Assembly: GCF_014145455.1 (NCBI RefSeq)
Contig: NZ_JACIVB010000012.1
Span: 1 to 47,056 of the forward strand
Source of the DNA: Limosilactobacillus rudii
GTDB taxonomy: Bacteria > Bacillota > Bacilli > Lactobacillales > Lactobacillaceae
Length of the DNA stretch: 47,056 nucleotides
Direction: 5' to 3'
How positions within the stretch are numbered: the stretch's first letter is position 1; each line of letters starts with the position of its first letter. Shown here piece after piece: positions 37,515 to 47,056 of this stretch. Position numbers and translations under genes: made by a program. A model generated the notes under the pieces. The model was not told where the DNA came from, did no database searches, and saw only the letters and a program-made list of their open reading frames with translations.

Positions 37515-38363
37515 ATGAATAATTTAGATACTTCTTGGTTTAGAAAACTCCCTTTAACTAACATTACCACTGTTAAATCCGTAAGTGGCGGAGATATTAA
37601 TCTCGCATATCAAGTAATTACCAAAGATGAGAAAAAATTTTTTATTAAAGTTCAACCACACCACAATCAGGACTATTTCAATCACGAAATTAGCGGACTG
37701 AACGCAATAGGAAAAATTATTAATACTCCCACCCCAATTTATCATGGCGAAATCGATGGAAATGCCTACCTAATTCTTAATTGGCTCGATGAAACGTGGG
37801 GAGATCAAACAGACCTTGGTTATGCTGTTGCTAAAATGCATCAACATTATAATGATAAATTTGGCTTTACAGAAAATCATCAAACAAAAGCACTCATCAA
37901 GAACAACACCTGGACTTCCAACTGGGTTGATTTTTACGTTCATCAACGACTAGAACCGGAAGTTGAAGCTGCAGCTAAACGCGGTTATTGGAATAAATGG
38001 CGACAAGAACACTATTTACAAATGGTTAAACAGTTTAGCAATTTTTATCATCAGCATCAGGTAAAGCCTAGCCTACTACATGGCGACTTATGGGCTGGTA
38101 ATTTTATGTTTGCTGACAATCATGAACCATACTTGATAGATCCTGATGCCGTATATGGCGATCGGGAATTTGACTTAGCAATGACTACTATTTTCGGTGG
38201 CTTTGATAAAAGTTTTTATCATGCGTATAGCCAGATTTTCCCATTTGATGACCAGCTTGACGAACGTCTATCATGGTACCGTTTCTATTACTTATGCATG
38301 CATTTAATTTTATTTGGTGAAAGTTATGGTAGTGCAGTCGATAGAATTTTAGGTCAGTATTAA
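37515..38363 (+). CDS. Fructosamine/ketosamine-3-kinase family protein
   Basis: A 282-residue aminoglycoside-phosphotransferase-fold kinase of the fructosamine-3-kinase family, which phosphorylates sugar adducts on amines so that they can break down (deglycation). Residue Lys45 (FFIKVQ) is the ATP-site lysine, HGDLWAGN (189-196) is the catalytic loop, and LIDPDAVYGDREFD is the metal-binding segment. It has an N-terminal SGGDIN glycine-rich stretch. ATG 37515 follows GGAGGG. It is an isolated plus-strand gene between minus-strand genes. Substrate in this organism is unknown. Confidence 0.9.
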   Translation: MNNLDTSWFRKLPLTNITTVKSVSGGDINLAYQVITKDEKKFFIKVQPHHNQDYFNHEISGLNAIGKIINTPTPIYHGEIDGNAYLILNWLDETWGDQTDLGYAVAKMHQHYNDKFGFTENHQTKALIKNNTWTSNWVDFYVHQRLEPEVEAAAKRGYWNKWRQEHYLQMVKQFSNFYHQHQVKPSLLHGDLWAGNFMFADNHEPYLIDPDAVYGDREFDLAMTTIFGGFDKSFYHAYSQIFPFDDQLDERLSWYRFYYLCMHLILFGESYGSAVDRILGQY

Positions 38364-38409
38364 ATATCCTGATCGATTGATTTAAAAGCAAATAACACAG
38401 TATATAAAT

Positions 38410-38455
38410 GAGCTCCAGTGCTGGCAAAAGTGATATGCCCCTGGAGCTCTATTTG
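38410..38455 (+). terminator. Probable terminator of kinase gene
   Basis: GAGCTCCAG pairs perfectly with CTGGAGCTC across a 22-base loop, followed by TATTTG on the plus strand. The T-tract is weak, so termination is likely but not certain. Confidence 0.55.
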
Positions 38456-38503
38456 TGTTATAAGAATGTGAATATAGCGTTAAGTAAACTGCTCACGTTT
38501 TCT

Positions 38504-38941
38504 CTATCGTTCATACAAAATTGTTGTTGGACCATCATTTTCCAAATCTATTTTCATCATTGCACCAAAATGACCAGTTTCAACATGAATTCCCGTTGCT
38601 GCTAATTTTTGATTAAATAAGTCATATAATGGTTCGGCAATTTCCGGCCGTGCTGCCTGCGAAAAACCAGGCCGATTGCCATGCTTAGTATCAGCATATA
38701 ACGTAAACTGAGAGACTGACAAAATCGCCCCGTTAACATCTCGCAGTCCCTTGTTCATCTTGCCATCTTCATCTTCAAAGACACGTAAATTAGTAATCTT
38801 ATGGACAAGATAATCAATCTGCTCTTCACCATCGCTTGGTGCAAAACCGACTAAAAGAAAGTAACCCTGTTTGATTTGGCCAACAACTTTGTCATCAATC
38901 GAAACGGCCGCATGATTTACTTTTTGTAAAACAACTCGCAC
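38504..38941 (-). CDS. dtd: D-aminoacyl-tRNA deacylase
   Basis: A 145-residue DTD that hydrolyses D-aminoacyl-tRNAs and mischarged glycyl-tRNA-Ala. The start is GTG 38941, six bases after AGGAGG, giving the typical N-terminus (M)RVVLQKVNHAAVSI; a longer frame to 38983 lies inside rel. Family motifs SQFTLYA (77-83) with the catalytic Thr and the C-terminal NDGPTTI are present. It overlaps nothing but follows rel by ten bases, the conserved rel-dtd pair of Firmicutes. Confidence 0.95.
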   Translation of the reverse strand: MRVVLQKVNHAAVSIDDKVVGQIKQGYFLLVGFAPSDGEEQIDYLVHKITNLRVFEDEDGKMNKGLRDVNGAILSVSQFTLYADTKHGNRPGFSQAARPEIAEPLYDLFNQKLAATGIHVETGHFGAMMKIDLENDGPTTILYER

Positions 38942-38951
38942 TTTAGACCTC

Positions 38952-41189
38952 CTAGCGAATAATTCGCTTAACAACATATACATCTGGGATATTTTTTAAG
39001 CTATCCATAATTAATTGCAATTGTCTTAAATTACGGACACCAATAATCAGACTAATTGTTACCATCTTATTATGGTCAACTTTACCGTTAATAGAGTTTA
39101 GGAACCGGGTACTATTATTAACTGATTTAAGCACGTCATTTAATAGTCCATTACGGTTATAGCCTTGAACTTCAAGGTCAGCATTATAATTAGTCTTATC
39201 ACCATTTGGATTGGCCCAGTATACGCTGACAATTCGTTCACCATTCTTTCGTGCTGCCTTAATATTAGGACAATCATCACGGTGAACTGAAACACCACGT
39301 CCCTTAGTAATATAACCAGTTATAGCATCTCCAGGAATTGGACTACAACAATGACTTAAGCGAACAAGAAGGTTATCAACTCCTTCAACTACTACACCTT
39401 CACTTGACGCCTTTGCTTGCTTTTGTTTTTCACGTTCGTTCGGTTGTTCAAGCGTTTGGTGGTCTTCAAGGACTGCTTTTTCAGCAGCCTGTTGACGATC
39501 ATTTTCTACCTGCTGACGAATATCAGCAGTAAACCGGTTACGAATACCTACCGGTGCTAAATCACCAAAGCCAAGCGCTGCAAACATATCATCACTACTA
39601 TTATAGTGAGATTCTTTTGCAACTTCTTCGCATTTTTCATCAGTCATGAGTTCGGCGGGAGAGTACCCTGCTTCACGCAATTCATTTTCTAATAGCCGTT
39701 TCCCTTGTTCAATATTCTTTTCACGATCATGAGCACGGAAAAACTGACGAATTTTATTTCGTGCTCGACGTGTTGAAACAAGATCAAACCAGTCTCGACT
39801 TGGCCCTGCCGATGATGGTGAAGTAAGAATATCAACAATATCACCATTCTTAATCTCATAATCCAATGGTACAATTCGTCCATTAACCTTTGCACCAGTT
39901 GTATGATTGCCGACTTCCGTATGAATTTGGTAGGCCATGTCAAGCGGACCTGATCCTTTCGGCATCTCGATCACATCACCCTTAGGAGTAAAAGCATATA
40001 CCTTATCAGTAAAGATATCACTTTGAATCCCCTGCATAAATTCATCAGTGCCTTGACTCTCACTTCGTAATTCTAAAATTTCTTTTACAACGTTTAATTT
40101 TTGACTATCCTGTGTCTGCTGAATACCATTAGTTTTTCCTTCTTTGTAAGCCCAATGAGCAGCAACACCATATTCCGCAATCTCATGCATCTTATGAGTA
40201 CGAATCTGCACTTCTAAAGGTCGCCCTTCTGGTCCAATAATTGTAGTATGAAGAGACTGGTAACCGTTTGCTTTCGGCATCGCAATATAGTCTTTAAATC
40301 GTCCAGGCATCGGTTTCCAATTAGTATGGATTGCTCCTAGTGCCGCATAACAATCCCTAATTGAATCAACAACAATTCTAACTGCTAAAAGATCATAAAT
40401 TTGACTAAATTGTTTATGTTGAGTAACCATTTTACGATAAACGGAATAGATATGCTTTGGCCGTCCGTAAATTTCAACATTGGGTCCTAAATCAAGGTCT
40501 GCAATTGCCTTTTTTATTAGCTTAATCGAATCATCAATATAATCTACCCGCTGATCGCGCCGGGAATTCATTAAATGAACAATTCGATAATACTGTTGTG
40601 GATTTAAATAGCGCAGCGAAAGGTCTTCAAGCTCCCACTTAATTGTACTGATTCCTAACCGATCAGCAATTGGAGCATAGATTTCAAGAGTCTCATTTGA
40701 TATCCGTCGTTGCTTATCCGGGCGTAAATGTTTGAGCGTTCGCATATTATGAAGACGGTCAGCAAGTTTCACGATCATAACCCGAATATCTTTTGACATT
40801 GCTAACAAAAGTTTTCGATGAGTTGCCGCCATCTGTTCCTTATTCGACTTATAACGAATCTTTCCAAGCTTGGTGTCACCATCAACAATCATCGCAATAG
40901 TAGAACCAAAAAGCTCTTCAATATCACTTAACGTAGCTCCTGTATCTTCGACAATATCATGCAGGTAACCAGCACAAACAGTCTCTGGATCCATATGCAA
41001 ATTTGCTAAGATTCCAGCAACTTGAATTGGATGGATAATATATGGCTCTCCTGACTTACGCCGTTGATCATGATGAGCAACCTCAGCAAAATGGTAAGCT
41101 TTTTCAACTAGGGCAACGTGTTCCTCATTCATATATGAACTAATCATTTTTTTAACGTCTTCATGCGTTAATTCCTTTTGCTCTGACAT
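38952..41189 (-). CDS. rel: Bifunctional (p)ppGpp synthetase/hydrolase
   Basis: A 745-residue RelA/SpoT homologue that makes and degrades the stringent-response alarmone. The HD hydrolase domain is intact, with His53, His77 and Asp78 (HDIVEDTG). The synthetase domain follows (about 200-340, with YGRPKHIYSVYRKM and the substrate loop near residue 300). Then come a TGS domain (VYAFTPKGDVIEMPKG, near 400), a zinc-finger/CC region (HCCSPIPGD) and a C-terminal ACT domain. Both activities are therefore expected. ATG 41189 follows GAGGGAAG. The gene lies between a small membrane-protein gene and dtd on the same strand. Confidence 0.96.
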   Translation of the reverse strand: MSEQKELTHEDVKKMISSYMNEEHVALVEKAYHFAEVAHHDQRRKSGEPYIIHPIQVAGILANLHMDPETVCAGYLHDIVEDTGATLSDIEELFGSTIAMIVDGDTKLGKIRYKSNKEQMAATHRKLLLAMSKDIRVMIVKLADRLHNMRTLKHLRPDKQRRISNETLEIYAPIADRLGISTIKWELEDLSLRYLNPQQYYRIVHLMNSRRDQRVDYIDDSIKLIKKAIADLDLGPNVEIYGRPKHIYSVYRKMVTQHKQFSQIYDLLAVRIVVDSIRDCYAALGAIHTNWKPMPGRFKDYIAMPKANGYQSLHTTIIGPEGRPLEVQIRTHKMHEIAEYGVAAHWAYKEGKTNGIQQTQDSQKLNVVKEILELRSESQGTDEFMQGIQSDIFTDKVYAFTPKGDVIEMPKGSGPLDMAYQIHTEVGNHTTGAKVNGRIVPLDYEIKNGDIVDILTSPSSAGPSRDWFDLVSTRRARNKIRQFFRAHDREKNIEQGKRLLENELREAGYSPAELMTDEKCEEVAKESHYNSSDDMFAALGFGDLAPVGIRNRFTADIRQQVENDRQQAAEKAVLEDHQTLEQPNEREKQKQAKASSEGVVVEGVDNLLVRLSHCCSPIPGDAITGYITKGRGVSVHRDDCPNIKAARKNGERIVSVYWANPNGDKTNYNADLEVQGYNRNGLLNDVLKSVNNSTRFLNSINGKVDHNKMVTISLIIGVRNLRQLQLIMDSLKNIPDVYVVKRIIR

Positions 41190-41203
41190 CAGCTTCCCTC
41201 CTC

Positions 41204-41542
41204 TCAGTTATTTTGCTGACGTAATGACCATGACAGATATGCTAATGCTAAATAAGCAAGAGCAAAATAATATGTATATCGTGGTAGGAAGAAATATGCA
41301 GTGATGAAATAAAAGAATGGAAAAATAAATAATTCCATCCATTTTCTGTGTTGTTTATAAATCCAGTATCCTGTCCAAATACTAAAAAGCCCATTAACTA
41401 AAATTAAGATGAGCTCTACCATTACTACCCTTGTAACAAAGGGCAGCTTATCAACAATTAATGTTAACAAAATTCCAATCAAAATACTGGATAACCACAA
41501 CCGCTTATCCAAGCCTTGCCATGCTTTTTTTATAAAATTCAT
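41204..41542 (-). CDS. Small hypothetical membrane protein
   Basis: A 112-residue protein with about four hydrophobic helices (roughly residues 17-30, 37-57, 69-85 and 88-107) separated by short basic loops, rich in Tyr and Phe. Domain family not recognised. It ends 14 bases before rel, so it is probably co-transcribed with rel and dtd. The ribosome site (GAAAGAGA) is weak and close to the ATG. Confidence 0.75.
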   Translation of the reverse strand: MNFIKKAWQGLDKRLWLSSILIGILLTLIVDKLPFVTRVVMVELILILVNGLFSIWTGYWIYKQHRKWMELFIFPFFYFITAYFFLPRYTYYFALAYLALAYLSWSLRQQNN

Positions 41543-41621
41543 TCTCTTTCAACACCTATATTCAGTTTCGAGTCGCCGTTTAAAGTTATCACTTATTTTA
41601 CCATAAAATTAGATACACTCA

Positions 41622-42362
41622 TTATAACAATTCTGTTGCATATGAAATTGCTGCCATAAAATATAACGGTGCTGTTTCAGTCCGCAAAATTCGTGGTCCT
41701 AAACCGACTGATATCACACCTGCACTATTCATCTTCATAACTTCTTCAGATGTCAAACCACCTTCAGGACCGAAAATAGCAAGAATTGAATCACCAGTTC
41801 TTAAACGCTGAAATTGCTGTGATAAGGCACTCGTCTCTCCTTGCTTGGCAGATTCTTCCCAAGCAACTACTCGTTTAGTTGTTTGGTACCTATCTAATAA
41901 TTGGTCTAAATTATCACAATACTTAATTTCTGGTACCTTGTTACGGTGAGACTGTTCTGCTGCAGATTTAGCTATTTTTTGCAAACGAGTAATTTTACGT
42001 TCGCGCTTGTTCTCCTGCCAATGGCTAATGGAACGGGCAGCATCGAAAAAGACAATTTTATCTGCCCCCATTTCTGTTGCCTTTTGAACAATTAATTCTG
42101 GTTTTTCTTTAGTTTTTGGAATGCCGCATGCCAATACCACCGAAACCGGTAATTCACTATTAATAGTCAGTCTTTTAGTGATTTGTAATTTAACTTCCGG
42201 CGCTGTTTCAGTCAATACTGCCCGATATACACAATGATCTGCTAAAACTAGTTCAATTTCGGTTCCTATTTTTGCCCGCATCACTTTTACTAAATGGTGA
42301 GCTGGATCTTTGGGTAAAACAATCGTTTCTTGGGGAGAAATATTAGCAAAATATCGTTGCAT
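41622..42362 (-). CDS. rsmE: 16S rRNA (uracil(1498)-N3)-methyltransferase
   Basis: A 246-residue SPOUT-fold methyltransferase that modifies U1498 of 16S rRNA. A PUA-like N-terminal domain (about 1-70) precedes the knotted SAM-binding domain. The family motifs FGPEGGLTSEE and LGPRILRTETAPL are complete. Its ATG abuts the prmA stop, and it shares the ribosome site GAGGTGA in the prmA 3' end. The prmA-rsmE pair is conserved in Firmicutes. Confidence 0.95.
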   Translation of the reverse strand: MQRYFANISPQETIVLPKDPAHHLVKVMRAKIGTEIELVLADHCVYRAVLTETAPEVKLQITKRLTINSELPVSVVLACGIPKTKEKPELIVQKATEMGADKIVFFDAARSISHWQENKRERKITRLQKIAKSAAEQSHRNKVPEIKYCDNLDQLLDRYQTTKRVVAWEESAKQGETSALSQQFQRLRTGDSILAIFGPEGGLTSEEVMKMNSAGVISVGLGPRILRTETAPLYFMAAISYATELL

Positions 42363-43322
42363 TTATTTCACCTCAATTGGCTTATGAGCAATAATACCGT
42401 GCCAATCTTTCATTTGTTGTTCTTCATCAATAACAAAGCCCTGTTCAGAAAGTTTTTGCCGAATTAATGAAGCTTTATCATCAATAATTCCGGATACAAG
42501 GAATTTACCACCTGGTCGGAGATTTGCATACGCTTGTGGTACCAATGGGACTATAATCTCTGCCAGAATATTAGCAACAATGATATCAGCTTGCGTATGA
42601 ATTCCATCTAACAAACTATTAATGCCAACTTTGACATCTTTAGCCACCGGATTTAATGCTAAATTCTTTTTAGCAGAATTCACTGCAACTTCGTCTATAT
42701 CATATGCTTCAATCTTTCCTGCTCCTAATTGCTTAGCAGCAATGCTTAATACTCCAGAACCCGTTCCCACATCTATAACATATTCATCACCGGTAATCAC
42801 TTTTTCCAGTGCTTCAAGCATTAATCTTGTTGTTGGATGGGTACCAGTACCAAAAGCCATCCCCGGATCAAGATAGATTAATTTTTCATTTTGACTTTCG
42901 GGATGATATTCTTCCCATTGTGGTACGATGGTTAACTGGTCTGTCACACGCAACGGGTGATAATATTTTTGCCAAACCGTTGCCCACTTTTGATTGTCCA
43001 CTGCTTCTGCAGATACATCATTCTTACCAGGATCCAAATTATAATCACTTAGTTTAGCAACTCGTTGGTGAATGGTAGGGAGCAACTCGGGAACGAATAT
43101 ATTTTGTGGGAAATAACCAGTCACGGCTGCTCCGCTATGGCGATGAGGAACTGATGCAGGATCAATAAATTCACCACGATCCCCATACTCGCCCTTATGT
43201 AAGTTCTTAAAGTCCGCTGCATCTTCAATTTGTACTCCTTGCGCACCTTCGTCAGTAAGAATGTAACTAACGGCTTCGACTGCTTCGCTGGAAGTTATTA
43301 CTTTGATTGCTGTCCAATCCAT
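42363..43322 (-). CDS. prmA: Ribosomal protein L11 methyltransferase
   Basis: A 319-residue SAM-dependent methyltransferase that trimethylates ribosomal protein L11. An N-terminal substrate-binding domain (about 1-110) is followed by a linker and the class I fold with [35 protein letters not shown] and [12 protein letters not shown] are PrmA hallmarks. ATG 43322 follows AAGGAGG. It is the first gene of the prmA-rsmE pair, with a terminator just upstream. Confidence 0.96.
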   Translation of the reverse strand: MDWTAIKVITSSEAVEAVSYILTDEGAQGVQIEDAADFKNLHKGEYGDRGEFIDPASVPHRHSGAAVTGYFPQNIFVPELLPTIHQRVAKLSDYNLDPGKNDVSAEAVDNQKWATVWQKYYHPLRVTDQLTIVPQWEEYHPESQNEKLIYLDPGMAFGTGTHPTTRLMLEALEKVITGDEYVIDVGTGSGVLSIAAKQLGAGKIEAYDIDEVAVNSAKKNLALNPVAKDVKVGINSLLDGIHTQADIIVANILAEIIVPLVPQAYANLRPGGKFLVSGIIDDKASLIRQKLSEQGFVIDEEQQMKDWHGIIAHKPIEVK

Positions 43323-43347
43323 TTAATGGCCTCCTTAAATAATAAAA

Positions 43348-43379
43348 TCGTGACCACAATCTAATCAGATGGTCACGAT
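43348..43379 (-). terminator. Terminator upstream of prmA
   Basis: A perfect 10-bp stem ATCGTGACCA/TGGTCACGAT, followed on the minus strand by TTTATTATTT, lies 19 bases after the stop of the 43399-43737 gene. Confidence 0.85.
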
Positions 43380-43398
43380 AAATGCTGATTAATAAGGC

Positions 43399-43737
43399 CT
43401 ACTTAGTTTCTGTATCAGTCTTATTAATGTGTGGTCGTTCTTGTTCACGTCTTTTTTCTTTTTCGAGATGATGGTTCAAGTAATCAATTAGATCAGACTC
43501 AGTTAAGAAAATACGAGGGTGATGCTGGTGATGTAATCGCACATCAATCTCGTTAATCTTCAATCGTCCAGTCCATGTGTGGGAATAACGAACAATTACC
43601 CGATTATTTAGCTTGTGCTTGCCGAAGCGGAACACATATACGTGCTGGGGTGTCATCATTGGCCGAATGTACTCTTTTTTATACATTAAATCATTATCGC
43701 GCATAAACTGCTTAGTTCTATTCAGAATGGTAACCAC
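43399..43737 (-). CDS. Conserved-looking hypothetical protein
   Basis: A 112-codon frame giving a basic, His-rich soluble protein with no recognised domain. The C-terminus is Lys/Glu/Arg-rich (HHLEKEKRREQERPH). The start is unclear. GTG 43737 overlaps the only strong ribosome site, GGAGG. The first ATG (43704) has no site, while an ATT at 43728 has ideal spacing (8 bases). It is followed by a terminator and lies upstream of prmA. Codon use looks normal, so the gene is probably real. Confidence 0.65.
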   Translation of the reverse strand: MVTILNRTKQFMRDNDLMYKKEYIRPMMTPQHVYVFRFGKHKLNNRVIVRYSHTWTGRLKINEIDVRLHHQHHPRIFLTESDLIDYLNHHLEKEKRREQERPHINKTDTETK

Positions 43738-43897
43738 CTCCTCTATCTTTATTCCTGATCAATTAAATTAATCTCCCTAGATAGGTATATTTTAGCACAG
43801 GTCTGCATTGTTCCAAAGTTTAATCTATGTTTAAACTTTAATTTTCAGAAAAAATGCTATACTAATTTCACAATATATACGAAAGGTGATTGATTAA

Positions 43898-44074
43898 TTG
43901 AGCCTCTTAATTGCTATTTTTATTTGTTGGCTACTGTGGAAAGTAGGAATTCTTACCATTAAGTTTATTAGTTTAATTATGCTCCTTCTTTTAATAGGAA
44001 TGTTTGTGCATATTCTACTATGGCCCGCAATTCTTTTAGCCATTGTTATTTTAGACATTGGTATCTTTAATTGA
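43898..44074 (+). CDS. Small two-helix membrane protein, 58 aa
   Basis: A TTG at 43898, preceded by GAAAGGTGAT, opens a 58-codon frame ending in TGA at 44072-44074. The product (MSLLIAIFICWLLWKVGILT at the start) is almost entirely hydrophobic, with two predicted membrane helices and a single internal Lys pair of positions (Lys15, Lys22). A -10-like TATACT lies about 40 bases upstream. It precedes ldh on the same strand but ldh has its own -10. No family recognised. Confidence 0.6.
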   Translation: MSLLIAIFICWLLWKVGILTIKFISLIMLLLLIGMFVHILLWPAILLAIVILDIGIFN

Positions 44075-44115
44075 TTTATTAAGAAGAATTTTATAGTAAT
44101 TTTCACAAGGAATGT

Positions 44116-44121
44116 TATAAT
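44116..44121 (+). promoter_or_regulatory. -10 element of ldh promoter
   Basis: A consensus TATAAT lies 64 bases before the ldh start. The matching -35 is weak (TAGTAA at 44094-44099). Confidence 0.5.
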
Positions 44122-44148
44122 CGTTACTGTGAGAGAAATCTCAAATAA

Positions 44149-45141
<993 letters not shown>

Positions 45142-45159
45142 AACCTATTATTAAATTAA

Positions 45160-45194
45160 AGACTCTCAACGTTTATTACGAGCGTTGGGAGTCT
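45160..45194 (+). terminator. Terminator of ldh
   Basis: A 12-bp stem with one G-T pair, AGACTCTCAACG/CGTTGGGAGTCT, is followed by TTTCT on the plus strand. Confidence 0.88.
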
Positions 45195-45214
45195 TTTCTG
45201 CTTACCACACAAAA

Positions 45215-45388
45215 TTAGCGGTCATTATTTAAATCACGGGCAAAATCATTAAGAAAATCCTTTATTAAACTATCCTTGTAGCCCTTTTTCTTTAGTTCAT
45301 TTGCCAATATTGTAGGAGTTAACCCTTTTTGAATTGCTAATTGGTGATCACCAGCAAGCCAAAACATTACTAATTCGCGATCTTCCAT
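45215..45388 (-). CDS. Small soluble protein, 57 aa
   Basis: ATG 45388, preceded by an excellent GGGGAGGG site, starts a 57-codon frame that ends in TAA at 45215-45217. The product begins MEDRELVMFWLAGDHQLAIQ and ends in DFLNDFARDLNNDR. It looks like a compact, acidic, helical domain rather than random coding: regular leucine spacing and a KGLTPTILANELKKKGY turn-helix stretch. It lies between the ldh terminator and pepD, on the pepD strand. No family recognised; a small regulator or partner protein is only a guess. Confidence 0.65.
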   Translation of the reverse strand: MEDRELVMFWLAGDHQLAIQKGLTPTILANELKKKGYKDSLIKDFLNDFARDLNNDR

Positions 45389-45435
45389 TTCTTATCCCTC
45401 CCCTATTTCTATTTTGCCTATAATTGGGATTAAGA

Positions 45436-46851
45436 TTAAAGATTTGGATCCATCTTAAACGACATCTTTGATAGTTCACACCCAGCAGTTAATAACTCAT
45501 AAAAAAGTTCAGTTGTTCGTCGGTTATAATGGCTAGCAATTTCATGATTTTGATCTGTCAGATAATTAAGTAGTTCTTGACCAGCAAGCTTTTCTGTTGC
45601 CTTATCAACTTCGGCAATCTTTCGTCGTGCCCATTCATTTAATTCTTTTTGGTATGCTTCATCTTTTTCAATAAATTCATTATAGTGGCTTTCCACTACT
45701 TCTGCGAGTGCTTCATTTAGCCAAAAAGCGCAACTTAAATCCATCTTTGCTGGAACATTCCGATAAGATTCATCAGTATCTTCAGCATTAGTAAAGAACG
45801 GTACATATGGATTGAAAGCTGGTACTCCTAACTCTATCCAGTGAATACTTGATTTATACCTCTTAGTATCCCGAACTTGTAGAATATGAGACTGCGCTGT
45901 CCGTGATAATGAAATTGCACGATACTTTTTACTCTCTGGACCATCAGTCATTGGATCAAAAGGTGTTTCATTAAAATGAGATTTCAGAACATACTGAATA
46001 TCTTCATGAGCGATTTTAAACTCAGCTTTACGAATAAAAGGCATCTCTGCATCTTCCGGTGTTTGACCTTGTGATGCCTGCGGACTAAGGTAACGCTGCG
46101 CAAACCATGTTCGTGGAGTATTATAATGACGGTCTTTTTGAGTGCTTGTACCAAAAATATGACGGAAATCCCAACGATTATGGTCAGGATTCAATTGATG
46201 CTCCTCAACAAATTCACGAATTTTAGGTGCCCACATATAATTTTGCGGGTCATCAAAGTTAACATCTTCTATCGCCACTTGGTTAGGCGTAACGGCGTAA
46301 CAATTATCAGGAATACGAACCGCAACCCATTGATGTCCTGTTACTACTTCCATGTACCAAACATTATCTTTATCGGCAAATTGGATCCCATTGCCTTCTG
46401 CTGAACCATATTTTGCAATTAAATTTCCAGTATATTCAACCCCTTCACGAGCAGAGTGAATATACGGCAAGACAAGGGTACAAAGAGAATCCTCCGCTAA
46501 CCCATTTTTGATAAAGGGATCATAAGCTAGTACGCGGTCATTTGCATAGACGCTTTCAGTAAATGAAGCCGCAACATTAGCTTCATTAATCCCATCCTCC
46601 TCATTAGGACCTGCTGTTTGATCTAATGATGGTGTTGATGTATATCGCATTCCACTTGTGGGCAAAGATACTGTTAGCTTATTATATGGCGATACATAAG
46701 TTTCATGCCGCCCTTTCACTGCTGGTTTGGTTAAAAATCGTTTGGGCTCAATTGCCTTTACTCGATCTTCATTTCTTGCAATGTAAACATTTCCGTCTAA
46801 CGATGCCTTTTTTCCAACCATAATTGACGTACATGCGTCTTTACTTTGCAT
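45436..46851 (-). CDS. pepD: C69-family dipeptidase
   Basis: A 471-residue dipeptidase of peptidase family C69 (PepD of lactobacilli), an Ntn-hydrolase acting on a broad range of dipeptides in the cytoplasm. The catalytic cysteine is Cys7 (MQSKDACTSIMVGKKASLDG); in this family it becomes N-terminal after removal of the short leader. IARNEDR, NVAASFTESVYAND and YMEVVTGHQWVAVRIPD are family segments. Length is typical. ATG 46851 follows GGGGGTAAG. It ends the window's coding part, with a group II intron inserted upstream of its promoter. Confidence 0.93.
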   Translation of the reverse strand: MQSKDACTSIMVGKKASLDGNVYIARNEDRVKAIEPKRFLTKPAVKGRHETYVSPYNKLTVSLPTSGMRYTSTPSLDQTAGPNEEDGINEANVAASFTESVYANDRVLAYDPFIKNGLAEDSLCTLVLPYIHSAREGVEYTGNLIAKYGSAEGNGIQFADKDNVWYMEVVTGHQWVAVRIPDNCYAVTPNQVAIEDVNFDDPQNYMWAPKIREFVEEHQLNPDHNRWDFRHIFGTSTQKDRHYNTPRTWFAQRYLSPQASQGQTPEDAEMPFIRKAEFKIAHEDIQYVLKSHFNETPFDPMTDGPESKKYRAISLSRTAQSHILQVRDTKRYKSSIHWIELGVPAFNPYVPFFTNAEDTDESYRNVPAKMDLSCAFWLNEALAEVVESHYNEFIEKDEAYQKELNEWARRKIAEVDKATEKLAGQELLNYLTDQNHEIASHYNRRTTELFYELLTAGCELSKMSFKMDPNL

Positions 46852-46946
46852 AAGTATACTTACCCCCTACTGTAAAATATCATAATAATTATACTACTTT
46901 TTATAATACGACATTTATTCTTGCTTGGTTGTTATAAAAGAATCGA

Positions 46947-47056
46947 GTAGGAGATAATTGATTAATTCAATTATCGACCTCTCACACCACCGTACGTACG
47001 GTTCCGTATACGGCGGTTCGACAACTTAATCACTTTGAATTAACTGGAGCGTCTTG
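46947..47056 (-). mobile_element. Group II intron, 3' end (domains V-VI, partial)
   Basis: On the minus strand, CGAACCGCCGTATACGG and CCGTACGTACGGTGGTG form the domain V hairpin. Then comes GAGAGGTCG and the domain VI stem, GATAATTG/CAATTATC, followed by TCCTAC at about 46947, the likely 3' splice site. The 5' part of the intron lies beyond the right edge. The 3' exon is AT-rich DNA upstream of pepD. Orientation equals that of the intron fragment at 1-114. The exact splice position is inferred. Confidence 0.85.

Overview
This window looks like a chromosomal segment of a heterofermentative lactobacillus, most likely Limosilactobacillus reuteri or a close relative. That is my recognition from memory: AT-rich DNA, lactobacillar versions of core genes, a bile salt hydrolase, and dnaE directly followed by pyk with no pfkA between them. 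There are no rRNA or tRNA genes and no CRISPR array.

Ends. Both ends lie inside group II introns on the minus strand. Positions 1-114 are the 5' end of one copy and about 46947-47056 are the 3' end (domains V and VI) of another. The stretch between is therefore flanked by directly repeated intron sequence, which probably also explains where the sequence stops.

Accessory island (about 115-3860). It holds two lipoprotein genes, a 48-codon basic ORF, a membrane protein on the opposite strand, a hairpin-rich block that looks like a decayed small-toxin locus, and an intact phage-type tyrosine integrase.

Core region (3867-32744, nearly all minus strand). Reading in the direction of transcription: (1) cvfB-xerD-ribT-scpA-scpB-rluB, chromosome segregation and RNA modification, in which XerD has lost several catalytic residues; (2) dnaE, then pyk; (3) trmK and a Nif3-like gene, then pepT, plus an aminotransferase; (4) phoH-ybeY-dgkA-era-recO, then a glycine T-box and glyQ-glyS-dnaG-rpoD, the macromolecular synthesis cluster; (5) argG-argH with a candidate ArgR box; (6) a bile salt hydrolase; (7) rpsU and a YqeY protein.

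Right part (33045-46851). An amino-acid ABC transporter (a receptor-permease fusion plus ATPase) is on the plus strand. It is followed by aspS with its own T-box, a fructosamine-kinase-like gene, prmA-rsmE, a small membrane protein gene with rel and dtd, L-lactate dehydrogenase, two ORFs of under 60 codons, and a C69 dipeptidase.

Most of the window is ordinary housekeeping DNA. The points most worth a second look are the degenerate XerD, the paired intron ends, the decayed toxin locus beside the integrase, a nested-palindrome element at 13518-13645, the palindromes in the pyk promoter, and several unannotated small genes.
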